Numbered from the stretch's first letter, positions 26,112 through 37,491 are shown. The stretch: DNA of 64,000 nucleotides from an uncultured Hydrogenophaga sp. (GCF_958439165.1 NZ_OY288118.1:1-64000); one strand, 5' to 3'. Translations and numbers: made by a program. The notes: a model not told the origin generated them from the letters alone.

Positions 26112-27359
26112 TCAGGAACGGTAGTCGGCGTTGATGGTCACATAGTCGTGGCTGAAGTCGCAGGTCCAGACCGTCTCGCTGGACTGACCGCGGCCCAGGC
26201 CCACCCGGACCAGGATCTCGGCCGCCTTCATCACGCGCTGGCCGTCTTCCTCCCGGTAGTCCGGATGGCGACCGCCCTGGCGCACCACATGCACATCGCC
26301 CAGGTGGAGGTCGATGCCGCCGACCTCCAGATCGTCGATGCCGGCGTACCCGACAGCGGCCAGGATGCGTCCCAGGTTGGGGTCGCTGGCAAAGAAAGCC
26401 GTCTTGACGAGCGGCGAATGGGCGATGGCGTAGGCGGCCTTCAGGCATTCGCCGGCGTCGCGGCCACCTTCCACCGTGATGGTGATGAACTTGGTTGCAC
26501 CCTCGCCATCGCGCACGATGGCGTGGGCGAGCTGCTGGGCCAGCGGCATCAGGGCCGCCAGGAGTGCCTGCCCGACTTCGCTGTCCAGATCGGTGACCGG
26601 CGGGTTGCCCGCATGGCCGGTGGCCATCACCACGAAGGAATCGTTGGTGCTGGTGTCGCCATCGACCGTCACACGGTTGAACGACCGATCGGCGAGTCGC
26701 CGCGCCAGCTCGTTCATGAGCGCGGGCGCCACCGCCGCATCGGTGGCCAGGAATCCGAGCATGGTGGCCATGTTGGGGCGGATCATGCCGGCGCCCTTGG
26801 CGATCCCGGTCGCCCTGGCGGCATGGCCGCCCACCGAGAACTGCACGCTGGCGGCCTTGGGCAGCGTGTCGGTGGTCATGATGCCTTCGGCGGCCGACAG
26901 CCATTGGGCTCCGGTTTCTTCCTGCGCCAGGGCAGCGTCGGCCAGTGCGCCCGGCAGGCCGGCCAGCAGGCGGTCCATGGGCAGGGGCTCCATGATCACG
27001 CCGGTCGAGAAGGGCAGCACCTGCTCGTGCGCGACCTGCAGGCAGCGGGCCAGCGCGGTGCAGGTCTGGCGTGCGTGTGCAAGGCCGGGCTCCCCGGTGC
27101 CCGCATTTGCATTGCCGGTGTTGATGACCAGAGCGCGCACGCCCTGCCCCGCTGCCAGATGTTCACGGCAGACCTGCACAGGGGCTGCTGCGTAGCGGTT
27201 GCGGGTGAAGACGGCACCCACGGCGCAGCCCTCATCCAGCAGGAAGACGGTGAGGTCCTTGCGATGGGCCTTGCGGATGCCGGCCTGCGCGACACCGATA
27301 CGCACGCCAGGAACCGGCAGCAGATCGCCGACGGCAGGGGCAGACAGGAGAACGGGCAT
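26112..27359 (-). CDS. argJ: Glutamate N-acetyltransferase / amino-acid acetyltransferase ArgJ
   Basis: 415 residues; transfers acetyl from N-acetylornithine to glutamate, closing the cyclic arginine pathway, and may also use acetyl-CoA. The self-cleavage site is in KGAGMIRPNMATML: the new N-terminal nucleophile is T199, giving an alpha chain of 198 and a beta chain of 217 residues. SFNRVTVDGDTSTNDS is a second conserved block. The start MPVLLSAPAVGDLLPVPG fits. It is 33 bases after secA. Confidence 0.96.
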   Translation of the reverse strand: MPVLLSAPAVGDLLPVPGVRIGVAQAGIRKAHRKDLTVFLLDEGCAVGAVFTRNRYAAAPVQVCREHLAAGQGVRALVINTGNANAGTGEPGLAHARQTCTALARCLQVAHEQVLPFSTGVIMEPLPMDRLLAGLPGALADAALAQEETGAQWLSAAEGIMTTDTLPKAASVQFSVGGHAARATGIAKGAGMIRPNMATMLGFLATDAAVAPALMNELARRLADRSFNRVTVDGDTSTNDSFVVMATGHAGNPPVTDLDSEVGQALLAALMPLAQQLAHAIVRDGEGATKFITITVEGGRDAGECLKAAYAIAHSPLVKTAFFASDPNLGRILAAVGYAGIDDLEVGGIDLHLGDVHVVRQGGRHPDYREEDGQRVMKAAEILVRVGLGRGQSSETVWTCDFSHDYVTINADYRS

Positions 27360-27392
27360 GGAGCCTCCAGGGAGATGCAGCGAACGCGATGT

Positions 27393-30137
<2,745 letters not shown>

Positions 30138-30138
30138 A

Positions 30139-30158
30139 CATGCGGGCCCGCCCGCATG
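30139..30158. repeat. Perfect palindrome at the secA start
   Basis: CATGCGGGC and GCCCGCATG (9-bp arms, 2-base spacer) occupy the place where the ribosome site of secA should be, one base before its ATG. In mRNA this would form a very stable small hairpin abutting the start codon. Confidence 0.6.
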
Positions 30159-30249
30159 CAGCATGCATGCCGGCCAGGCTGGAAATTCAATGGAATGCGT
30201 CCGGCTGGGACGCGCTGAGGGAGGTCAAGACACCCCAGGTTCCGACGGG

Positions 30250-30280
30250 TGCAGTCTGACTGGACAAGGACTGCATTTTA
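30250..30280 (-). promoter_or_regulatory. Candidate secA promoter -10 box and adjoining hairpin
   Basis: On the minus strand TAAAAT (30280-30275) is a good -10 box about 140 bases before secA; the nearest -35 look-alike, TTGACG, is 21 bases upstream, which is longer than usual. Overlapping it, TGCAGTC and GACTGCA form a 7-bp inverted repeat (30250-30275). Weak evidence; the rest of the 166-bp gap shows nothing clear besides the palindrome at the start codon. Confidence 0.3.
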
Positions 30281-30303
30281 CCCATCGGACCCCTGGCGCT
30301 CCG

Positions 30304-31251
30304 TCAATGGCGATGCGGCGGAGACTGAGCCCTCAGGTTGGCCACGGTCGGGTTCGAGGCCAGGAATCGAGCCGGGTTTTGAGGCACGCCGGCCACAAGC
30401 ACCTCGAAATGCAGATGGGGGCCCGTGGAGCGGCCGGACGAACCGACCTCGGCGATCAGGTCGCCGCGTTTGACGATATCGCCCTTCTTCACCAGCACCT
30501 TGGAGGCATGGGCGTACCGGGTCGAGATGTTGTTGCCGTGATCGATCTCGACCATGTGGCCGTAGGCAGGGTGGAACTCCTGCACCAGCACCACACCGCC
30601 GGCGGCCGCCACGATCGGCGTGCCGACGTCGGCCGGGAAATCGACCCCGGTGTGCATGGCCTGCTGACCGGTGAACGGGTCGATCCGTAACCCGAATCGC
30701 GAACCCAGTTCCACATCCTTGACCGGCAGCTCCGTGGGAATGAGCGAACGCTGGATCGTCTGGTCGAACAAACGCGACTCGATGACCGTCAGCCAGTCGA
30801 CCCGCTCGGTGGCCGACCGATCCAGCTGGTCCATGGCCTGGCCCAGGTCGCTCATGTCCAGCGGACGAGGGCCGACCAGCAACCCGCCGCTGCCAGGGGT
30901 GGCGCGGACTTCCGCTGGATTCAGACCGGCGAGCCCCGCAACCCGCTCGCCTAGGGAGTCGATCTGCAGCATCCGCGCCTGCATCTCGCCCAGGCGCCGT
31001 GCCATGGCGTCGATGTTGGCGCGCATGTGGGCATCCTGCAGGGCTGCCTGATCGCGTTGAACCAGACGGGCCACGGATGCGAAGCCGGGCCAGCCCTGAC
31101 GGATGCCCTCGAGGAAGACCCAGTGGTAAGCGGCCACCGAACCCAGCATCAGCATCAGGGAAGCCATGCATGCAGCGGCCAGCAGCTTCCAGCCATTGAG
31201 GTGCATGGCCTGGGTTCGAGCCAGCCAGGCGTCCGTGATAATGATGTGCAC
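30304..31251 (-). CDS. M23-family peptidase, membrane-anchored
   Basis: 315 residues from a GTG start (VHIIITDAWLARTQ), chosen because AAAGGAAG lies about 5 bases before it; an ATG at 31320 would add a non-conserved 23 residues and run to within 4 bases of the divergent gene. One membrane span (about 22-47) is followed by a periplasmic linker and a LytM domain with zinc ligands H200, D204 (MHTGVDFPAD) and H281, and the HLHFE motif (279-283). It probably cleaves peptide cross-links in peptidoglycan or acts as an amidase activator. Located upstream of secA on the same strand. Confidence 0.9.
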   Translation of the reverse strand: MHIIITDAWLARTQAMHLNGWKLLAAACMASLMLMLGSVAAYHWVFLEGIRQGWPGFASVARLVQRDQAALQDAHMRANIDAMARRLGEMQARMLQIDSLGERVAGLAGLNPAEVRATPGSGGLLVGPRPLDMSDLGQAMDQLDRSATERVDWLTVIESRLFDQTIQRSLIPTELPVKDVELGSRFGLRIDPFTGQQAMHTGVDFPADVGTPIVAAAGGVVLVQEFHPAYGHMVEIDHGNNISTRYAHASKVLVKKGDIVKRGDLIAEVGSSGRSTGPHLHFEVLVAGVPQNPARFLASNPTVANLRAQSPPHRH

Positions 31252-31298
31252 GCTGCTTCCTTTCTCTCGGGCCGCGTCCAGGTTGCCCCGCCACGACC

Positions 31299-31616
31299 AT
31301 GCCACTGCCCTATCGCTCACCGCACGTGTTCAGCCTGGAGGAAGCCGCCGGGGCCGCTCCTCCGCTGGCCGCCCTCCACCAGCGCATCCGCCAGTCCGAC
31401 TGGTGTCTCCAGCAGATCAGTCCGCTGATTCCTTCTGCCTTGCGCCCGCACGTGGTCGCCGGCCCGCTGGAAGAAGGCGACTGGTGCCTGCTTGTCAGGA
31501 GCACCGCTGCTTCGACCAAGCTCCGACAGCTGCTGCCCCGCTTTCTGGAGCAGTTGCGCACGGCGGGAGCGCAGGTTAGCTCAATACGTATCAAAGTCCA
31601 ATCGACCGGTCGCTGA
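31299..31616 (+). CDS. DciA-like (DUF721) protein
   Basis: 105 residues; the family includes DciA, which loads the replicative helicase DnaB in bacteria that lack DnaC. The conserved part is LHQRIRQSDWCLQQISPLIPSALRPHVVAGPLEEGDWCLLVRSTAASTKLRQLLP, read here as several short blocks over residues 25-80. The place next to the M23 peptidase and secA is the usual one in Burkholderiales, which supports the assignment. No ribosome site is obvious. It is divergent from the M23 gene across 47 bp. Confidence 0.78.
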   Translation: MPLPYRSPHVFSLEEAAGAAPPLAALHQRIRQSDWCLQQISPLIPSALRPHVVAGPLEEGDWCLLVRSTAASTKLRQLLPRFLEQLRTAGAQVSSIRIKVQSTGR

Positions 31617-31642
31617 GCACCGACACCCTCGGGGCAACGCTC

Positions 31643-31718
<76 letters not shown>

Positions 31719-31749
31719 AGCTTTGACTGGGAACGGGCAATTTTACGGT

Positions 31750-32223
31750 TCACTTGACCCGCTTGAGCTGCGGGCGTCCCGCAGGCCGATCAGGGCCAGG
31801 ATCCGACGGGTCGGACGGCTCGTCGGTGTTCGATTCGACCGCCACCGCCAGCGGTGGCGTGGTCGCTGGCTGAAGCGCAACCGGCGTGGCCGGTGCCGGG
31901 GGCGGCGCGGGGAAGGCCATGCCCTGCCCGTTTTCGCGGGCATAGATGGCGATCACATGGGAGACCGGGATGATGATCTCTCGTGCCACCCCGGCGAACC
32001 GGGCCTTGAACTCGATGTACTCGTTCCCGAGCCGAAGACCGCTCGTGGCATCCATGCTCACGTCGAGAACGATCTCGCCGTTCTTGACGAACTCCATCGG
32101 CACCTGCACCGACGCATCCACCTGCACGGCAATGTAGGGGGACAGTCCGTTGTCCGCGCACCATTCGTGCAACGCGCGGATCAGGTACGGGCGGGTGGAC
32201 GAGACGGGCGCTTCGCTGCTCAT
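31750..32223 (-). CDS. sspB: ClpXP adaptor SspB
   Basis: 157 residues; binds ssrA-tagged proteins and hands them to ClpXP. The folded domain has RPYLIRALHEWCADNG (11-26), HLYV-type strands IAVQVDASVQVP, and a long linker rich in Pro/Ala/Thr. The short C-terminal tail GRPQLKRVK is the ClpX-binding motif (LKVVK-like in E. coli). It follows sspA by 11 bases. Confidence 0.95.
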   Translation of the reverse strand: MSSEAPVSSTRPYLIRALHEWCADNGLSPYIAVQVDASVQVPMEFVKNGEIVLDVSMDATSGLRLGNEYIEFKARFAGVAREIIIPVSHVIAIYARENGQGMAFPAPPPAPATPVALQPATTPPLAVAVESNTDEPSDPSDPGPDRPAGRPQLKRVK

Positions 32224-32234
32224 GGGCCCGCCGT

Positions 32235-32846
32235 TTACTTGCGCATGACCTTTTCGGACGGGGTCAGTGCCTCGATGTAGGCAGGACGCGAGAAGATGCG
32301 TTCGGCGTACTTGAGCAGCGGGGCAGCGTTCTTGCTGAGTTCGATGCCGTAGAAGTCCAGGCGCCAGAGCAACGGTGCGATGGCCACATCGAGCATCGAG
32401 AAGTTGTCGCCCAGCATGAACTTGTTCTTCATGAACACGGGAGCGAGCTGGGTGAGGCGGTCGCGGATGTGGGACCGCGCCTTCTCGAGCGCCTTGTCGT
32501 TGCCCTTGCTGGTGCGCGACTCGAGGGTGGAGACATGCGTGAACAGCTCCTTCTCGAAGTTGAGCAGGAAAAGACGCACGCGGGCCCGGTCCACCGGGTC
32601 GCCCGGCATCAGCTGGGGATGCGGAAAACGCTCATCGATGTACTCGTTGATGATGTTCGACTCGTACAGGATCAGATCGCGCTCGACCAGGATCGGCACC
32701 TGGCCATACGGGTTCATGACACTGATGTCCTCGGGCTTGTTGTAGAGGTCCACATCGCGAATCTCGAAGTCCATGCCCTTCTCGAACAGGACGAATCGGC
32801 AGCGATGCGAATAGGGGCAAGTGGTACCCGAGTACAAGACCATCAT
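32235..32846 (-). CDS. sspA: Stringent starvation protein A
   Basis: 203 residues with a glutathione-transferase fold: N-terminal thioredoxin-like half (MMVLYSGTTCPYSHRCRFV) and a helical half. It binds RNA polymerase and adjusts transcription under starvation and acid stress. The start is the first of two ATGs; GAGGAG stands 9 bases upstream. A strong terminator ends just 20 bases before the ATG, so no room is left for a promoter of its own in that gap. Follows petC. Confidence 0.95.
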   Translation of the reverse strand: MMVLYSGTTCPYSHRCRFVLFEKGMDFEIRDVDLYNKPEDISVMNPYGQVPILVERDLILYESNIINEYIDERFPHPQLMPGDPVDRARVRLFLLNFEKELFTHVSTLESRTSKGNDKALEKARSHIRDRLTQLAPVFMKNKFMLGDNFSMLDVAIAPLLWRLDFYGIELSKNAAPLLKYAERIFSRPAYIEALTPSEKVMRK

Positions 32847-32866
32847 GGGGGGAGGCTCCTCAAAGC

Positions 32867-32915
32867 AAAAAACAGTGGCTTGCCGACGTGCCCATCAGGC
32901 ACCGCAAACCACTGT
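32867..32915 (-). terminator. Rho-independent terminator after petABC
   Basis: A 12-bp stem (ACAGTGGTTTGC with GCAAGCCACTGT, one G-U pair) encloses a smaller GTGCC/GGCAC hairpin and is followed on the minus strand by six T. It lies 50 bases after the petC stop and 20 bases before the sspA start. Confidence 0.88.
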
Positions 32916-32965
32916 GGTCAGAACCCCTGTCGTCCACCGGGGACGGACAGGGATCGGCGGGACAG

Positions 32966-33721
32966 TTACTTGATGTCTTTCCAGAAGACGGCATTCAGAC
33001 GCCAGGCAACCACCGTGAACGCAGCCAGGAAGATGAGCACCCACACACCGATGCGGACACGGCTGTTTTGCGCCGGCTCGGCCATCCACTGCAGGTAGGC
33101 CACCAGGTCGCCCACGTTCTGGTCGAACTCGGCCTGCGTCATGGTGCCCGGCTTGGTCTGGGTCCAGCCCTTGAGCACCTCGACTTCCTGACCATGGCTC
33201 GTGACCTTCTCGTAGACCGGAGCCTGCTCACCCTGCAGCTGCCAGAGCGGGTTGGGCATGCCGATGTTCGGGTAAGCCTTGTTGTTCCAGCCGGTGGGCT
33301 TGGTCTCGTCGCGGTAGTAGGTGCGCAGCAGGGTGTAGATGTAGTCGGAACCGGGGCCGGCACGGCTGGAGCGCGAACGCGCCACCAGGGTGAGGTCGGG
33401 CGGCACCTTGCCGAACCAGGCCTTGGCATCGGCCGGGCTGATGTTGGCCTTCATGGTGTCACCGATCTTGTCGGTGGTGAAGGTCAGGTTTTCAGCGATC
33501 TGCTTGTCGTTCAGGCCGATGTCGCGCAGGCGGTTGTACCGCATGAAAGCTGCCGAGTGGCAGTTCAGGCAGTAGTTGACGAACAGCTTGGCACCGTTCT
33601 GCAGGGCGGCCATGTCGTTGGTGCGCTTGGGCGCCTGGTCGTACGGGATCGACGGACCGGCTGCCAGAGCCGCGCCCGACAGACCGAACGACAGCATGAG
33701 GCCCAGGAGGATTTTTTTCAT
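32966..33721 (-). CDS. petC: Cytochrome c1 of the bc1 complex
   Basis: 251 residues. A Sec signal peptide (MKKILLGLMLSFGLSGAALA) is followed by the haem-binding CLNCH (C51, C54, H55); the methionine ligand is probably in YPNIGMPNP. One membrane anchor near the C-terminus (VWVLIFLAAFTVVAW) ends with KDIK. It passes electrons from the Rieske protein to soluble cytochrome c. Third gene of petABC. Confidence 0.97.
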   Translation of the reverse strand: MKKILLGLMLSFGLSGAALAAGPSIPYDQAPKRTNDMAALQNGAKLFVNYCLNCHSAAFMRYNRLRDIGLNDKQIAENLTFTTDKIGDTMKANISPADAKAWFGKVPPDLTLVARSRSSRAGPGSDYIYTLLRTYYRDETKPTGWNNKAYPNIGMPNPLWQLQGEQAPVYEKVTSHGQEVEVLKGWTQTKPGTMTQAEFDQNVGDLVAYLQWMAEPAQNSRVRIGVWVLIFLAAFTVVAWRLNAVFWKDIK

Positions 33722-33753
33722 GGGGATGACTCTCGGAAAGGCTCTCTGGGCGT

Positions 33754-35154
33754 TCAGTGGGGCTGGAAGGTGACGCGGCTGGGCACCGGCTTGAAGTCGC
33801 CCAGACGGCTCCACCACGGCATCAGCAGGAAGAAGCCGAAGTAGAACAGGGTACCCACTTGCGACACACGCTCGCCGATCGGGGACGGCGGCAACACGCC
33901 CAGGTAGCCCAGAACCAGGAAATTCACCACGAACACGGCGTACAGCCACTTGTTCCAGGTCGGGCGGTAGCGGATCGACCGGACCGGGCTGTTGTCGAGC
34001 CAGGGCAGGAAGAACAGGATGACCACAGCGCCACCCATCACGACCACGCCCCAGAACTTGGCGTCGATCGACAGCATGGCAGCGCTGACTGCCACGGCGC
34101 CCAGGACGATGCCGCCCTTCAGGGCCGCAGCAACCTTGGCCTTGAGCACACCCAGGACCGCGCCCAGCACCACGCAGGCCACCAGCACGTACATCATCTC
34201 GGCGGTGATGGCGCGCAGCATGGAGTAGTACGGGGTGAAGTACCAGACCGGCGCGATGTGCAGCGGCGTGGTCAGCGGATCGGCCGGAATGAAGTTGTTG
34301 TACTCGAGGAAGTAGCCGCCGAACTCGGGGGCGAAGAACACCACGGCCGAGAAGATCATCAGGAACACCGACACGCCCAGGATGTCGTGGACGGTGTAGT
34401 ACGGGTGGAACGGGATGCCGTCCACCGGCTTGCCGGTGGCGTCCTTGTTGGCCTTGATCTCCACACCGTCGGGGTTGTTGGAACCCACTTCGTGCAGCGC
34501 GATGATGTGCGCCACCACCAGGCCCAGCAGCACCAGCGGCACGGCGATCACGTGGAAGCTGAAGAAGCGGTTCAGGGTGGCATCGCCCACCACGAAGTCA
34601 CCACGGATCAGCAGCGCCAGGTCGGGACCAATGAAGGGAACGGCAGAGAACAGGTTCACGATCACCTGTGCGCCCCAGTAGGACATCTGGCCCCACGGCA
34701 GCAGGTAGCCCATGAAGGCCTCGGCCATCAGGCACAGGAAGATGGCGCAACCGAACACCCATACCAGCTCGCGCGGCTTGCGGTAGCTGCCGTAGATGAG
34801 ACCGCGGAACATGTGCAGGTACACCACGACGAAGAAGGCCGAGGCGCCGGTGGAGTGCATGTAACGGATCAGCCAGCCCCAGGGCACGTCGCGCATGATG
34901 TACTCGACGGAGGCGAATGCCAGATTCGCATCCGGCTTGTAGTGCATCACCAGGAAGATGCCGGTGACGATCTGGATCACCAGCACCAGCAGTGCCAGGG
35001 AGCCGAAGAAGTACCAGAAATTGAAGTTCTTCGGTGCGTAGTACTCGGCCAGGTGCTCGTTGTAGAGCTTGGACAGCGGGAACCGGTTGTCGATCCAGTT
35101 CAACGCCTTCTCGCCCATCGGGGCGTCAGCGGAGATTTCTTTGAATTGAGCCAT
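33754..35154 (-). CDS. petB: Cytochrome b of the bc1 complex
   Basis: 466 residues with eight membrane helices expected. Haem b ligands lie in MHSTGASAFFVVVYLHMFRG and FFSFHVIAVPLVLLGLVVAHIIALH; the PDWYF-like quinol-site motif reads APVWYFTPYY. The length is slightly above the usual 400-440 because of a C-terminal extension ending PSRVTFQPH. It oxidises ubiquinol at one site and reduces quinone at the other. Lies 47 bases after petA and 32 before petC. Confidence 0.97.
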   Translation of the reverse strand: MAQFKEISADAPMGEKALNWIDNRFPLSKLYNEHLAEYYAPKNFNFWYFFGSLALLVLVIQIVTGIFLVMHYKPDANLAFASVEYIMRDVPWGWLIRYMHSTGASAFFVVVYLHMFRGLIYGSYRKPRELVWVFGCAIFLCLMAEAFMGYLLPWGQMSYWGAQVIVNLFSAVPFIGPDLALLIRGDFVVGDATLNRFFSFHVIAVPLVLLGLVVAHIIALHEVGSNNPDGVEIKANKDATGKPVDGIPFHPYYTVHDILGVSVFLMIFSAVVFFAPEFGGYFLEYNNFIPADPLTTPLHIAPVWYFTPYYSMLRAITAEMMYVLVACVVLGAVLGVLKAKVAAALKGGIVLGAVAVSAAMLSIDAKFWGVVVMGGAVVILFFLPWLDNSPVRSIRYRPTWNKWLYAVFVVNFLVLGYLGVLPPSPIGERVSQVGTLFYFGFFLLMPWWSRLGDFKPVPSRVTFQPH

Positions 35155-35201
35155 GGGATGCCTCTGGATTCAGGGGACTGTGCGGGATGGCAATCGGCCG
35201 A

Positions 35202-35819
35202 TCAGGCCGTCTTCTCTTCACCGACAAGCAGCATCGTGTCCGACACGAAGTGATGGGGCGGCACTTCGAGGTTGTCGGGAGCAGGCTTGTTCTTGAACAC
35301 GCGCCCGGCCACGTCGAAGGTGGAGCCGTGGCAGGCGCAGAGGAAACCGCCCTTCCAGTTGTCGGGCAGCGAGGGCTGCGGACCCGGGGTGAGCTTGTCG
35401 GCGGGGGAGCAACCCAGGTGGGTGCAGATGCCGACGGTCACCAGGAATTCGGGCTTGATCGAACGGTGGCGGTTCTTGGCGTACTCGGGGGTCGGGACCG
35501 CAGTGCGCTCGGAATTGGGATCGGCCAGGTCGGCTTCGATCGCGTCCAGGGTGGCGAGCTGCTCGGGGGTGCGGCGCATGATCCACACCGGCTTGCCCCG
35601 CCACTCGACCACCACCTTCTCGCCCGGGGCGATCCCGGACACATCCACTTCGACCGCGGCACCGGCAGCCTTGGCCCGCTCGGACGGCTGGAAGGTGCTC
35701 ACGAAGGGGACGGCGACGGCTGCAGCGCCCACGCCACCCATGGCGCAGGAGGTGATCAGCCAGGTACGGCGGCTGCTATCCACGGCGCCGGAGCCTTTGT
35801 TGGCAGTAGCTTCACTCAT
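35202..35819 (-). CDS. petA: Rieske iron-sulphur protein of the bc1 complex
   Basis: 205 residues. The N-terminus has a twin-arginine signal (SSRRTWLITSCAMGG, R17/R18), here uncleaved and acting as a membrane anchor. The [2Fe-2S] ligands are C132 and H134 (CTHLGC) and C161 and H164 (CACHGSTFD), with C137 and C163 forming the disulphide. It is thus a client of the TatABC system encoded 5 kb away. First gene of petABC. Confidence 0.97.
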   Translation of the reverse strand: MSEATANKGSGAVDSSRRTWLITSCAMGGVGAAAVAVPFVSTFQPSERAKAAGAAVEVDVSGIAPGEKVVVEWRGKPVWIMRRTPEQLATLDAIEADLADPNSERTAVPTPEYAKNRHRSIKPEFLVTVGICTHLGCSPADKLTPGPQPSLPDNWKGGFLCACHGSTFDVAGRVFKNKPAPDNLEVPPHHFVSDTMLLVGEEKTA

Positions 35820-35864
35820 GGGATTCTTTCAGGGAACGGACGAGGACATTGGGGACAACCCGGC

Positions 35865-35870
35865 ATTGTA
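35865..35870 (-). promoter_or_regulatory. Candidate -10 box of petABC
   Basis: TACAAT on the minus strand, 46 bases before the petA start, would give a leader of about 39 bases. No convincing -35 box stands 17 bases upstream, so another factor may help. Confidence 0.4.
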
Positions 35871-35901
35871 CTGGACACCCGGTGGCACCACCCCTTGCCT
35901 G

Positions 35902-35920
35902 GGTGCCTTACTAAGGTACC
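35902..35920. repeat. 19-bp palindrome between petA and mscL
   Basis: GGTGCCTTACTAAGGTACC is nearly self-complementary around a central C, with one mismatch (G/T) in each arm. It lies about 32 bases upstream of the petA -10 box and 123 bases before mscL. It could be an operator; the remaining part of this 223-bp gap shows only the mscL ribosome site GGAGGAG. Confidence 0.4.
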
Positions 35921-36042
35921 GCCTCAGCCCCTCAGGCAGGGACTGCAGCCGGGATCGGCACACCGGCGCTATGTGAGAATGAACCGGGCCCGGCAGCTCG
36001 GCCGAGGTTTAACAGCTCTATTTCACCGAGGAGGAGAAAACC

Positions 36043-36471
36043 ATGGGAATGCTTCAGGAATTCAAGGAATTTGCGGTCAAGGGCAACGTGATCGATCTGG
36101 CGGTCGGTGTGATCATCGGCGGCGCCTTCGGCAAGATCGTCACCTCCATGGTGGAGGACGTGATCATGCCGCTGGTGGGTGCCGTCTTCGGCAGGCTGGA
36201 CTTCAGCAACCTGTTCGTCCCGCTGGCACAGGTGCCGGAGGGAACCGCCCGCACCCTGGCGGCCATGAAGGCGGCCGGCGTCCCCGTGTTCGCCTACGGC
36301 AGCTTCATCACGGTGGCGATCAATTTCGCCATCATGGCCTTCATCATCTTCATCATGGTCAAGCAGATCAACCGGCTGAAGCGGGAAACCCCCCCGGCTC
36401 CGGCCGCTGAGCCGACCACTCCCGAAGACATTGCCCTGCTGCGGGAAATCAGGGACAGCCTGAAGAAGTGA
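36043..36471 (+). CDS. mscL: Large-conductance mechanosensitive channel
   Basis: 142 residues; a pentameric channel that opens under membrane tension in hypo-osmotic shock. The N-terminal helix MGMLQEFKEFAVKGNVIDLAVGVIIGGAFGKIV includes TM1 (shown to position 33), TM2 is FITVAINFAIMAFIIFIMV (about 88-106), and the C-terminal helix follows KQINRLKRE. Slightly longer periplasmic loop than in E. coli (136). Strong ribosome site GGAGGAG. Its last 23 bases overlap the convergent pdxA. Confidence 0.96.
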   Translation: MGMLQEFKEFAVKGNVIDLAVGVIIGGAFGKIVTSMVEDVIMPLVGAVFGRLDFSNLFVPLAQVPEGTARTLAAMKAAGVPVFAYGSFITVAINFAIMAFIIFIMVKQINRLKRETPPAPAAEPTTPEDIALLREIRDSLKK

Positions 36472-37486
36472 AGGTCCGGGCCGCTTCCATGGCGGCCAGA
36501 AAGCTGGCCGGGCTCGCCCGGCCCTCCCAGGCGATGTCGAAGGCGGTACCGTGGTCGGGGCTGGTCCGCACCAAGGGCAGCCCGAGGGTGGTGTTGACGC
36601 CATCGTCGAGCCCGAGGAGCTTGACCGGGATGAGGCCCTGGTCGTGGTATTGCGCCACGACCAGGTCGAAGGCGCCCTGACGGGCCCGCATGAACACGGT
36701 GTCGGGCGGGTGCGGGCCACTGACATCCATGCCCTCTGCCTGCAAGGCGCGGACCACTGGCGCGATCACCTCGATATCTTCCCTGCCGAAGAGACCGCCC
36801 TCCCCCGCATGCGGGTTGAGGCCCGCCACCGCCACGCGTGGCCGGGCCATGCCGCCGCGCAGGAAGTGGGCATGGGCGATGCGTACGGTCTCCTCCAGCC
36901 GGACGGGCGTGAGCAGCTCGATGGCCTCCCGCAAGGCCACATGGATGCTGACGAGCACCACGCTGAGCCCCGGGCAACTCAGCATCATCCGCACCGGCAT
37001 CCGGTCGACCGGCACGCCGGCGTGGCGGGCAGCGAGGTGCTGCAGCAACTCGGTATGACCGGGGTGTTCGATGCCGGCAGCGGCCAGCGCCTCCTTGTGG
37101 ACCGGCGCAGTGACGAGACCACGCCCGCGACCGGCCAGCACCTCGCCGGCAGCCGCCACGACGGATTCGGCCGCGGCTTTCCCCGCCGTGGCGCTCACGC
37201 GCCGCACGGGAAACTCGCCGACCGGTCCGCACGCCTGCCACAGCACCAGCGAACCCGCCGGCACCGCTGCCGCATCGGCGATCGAGCCGACCACGACCAG
37301 GGCCGGCATGTCGTGCCGGTCGGCAGCCTCCCCGGCCACCAGGGCCAGGGCCCTGTGCATGACGCCGGCATCTCCGCAGATCACCGCATCGCCCCGCAGC
37401 TCCGGCCTTTGCAGCAGCGCTCGGACAACGATCTCCGGTCCGATGCCGGCCGGGTCACCCATGGAAATCAGGATCGGCGGACGCAT
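36449..37486 (-). CDS. pdxA: 4-hydroxythreonine-4-phosphate dehydrogenase
   Basis: 345 residues; NAD-dependent step of pyridoxal phosphate synthesis. The start MRPPILISMGDPAGIGPEI is typical. Metal and substrate motifs include PGHTELLQH (around 140), GLNPHAGEGGLFG (around 220), VFMRARQGAFDLVVAQYHDQGLIPVK and GVNTTLGLP. The extreme C-terminus (RTFTSSGCP) reads over the mscL tail on the other strand. It is 5 bases after the Nif3-like gene. Confidence 0.96.
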   Translation of the reverse strand: MRPPILISMGDPAGIGPEIVVRALLQRPELRGDAVICGDAGVMHRALALVAGEAADRHDMPALVVVGSIADAAAVPAGSLVLWQACGPVGEFPVRRVSATAGKAAAESVVAAAGEVLAGRGRGLVTAPVHKEALAAAGIEHPGHTELLQHLAARHAGVPVDRMPVRMMLSCPGLSVVLVSIHVALREAIELLTPVRLEETVRIAHAHFLRGGMARPRVAVAGLNPHAGEGGLFGREDIEVIAPVVRALQAEGMDVSGPHPPDTVFMRARQGAFDLVVAQYHDQGLIPVKLLGLDDGVNTTLGLPLVRTSPDHGTAFDIAWEGRASPASFLAAMEAARTFTSSGCP

Positions 37487-37491
37487 GACGC

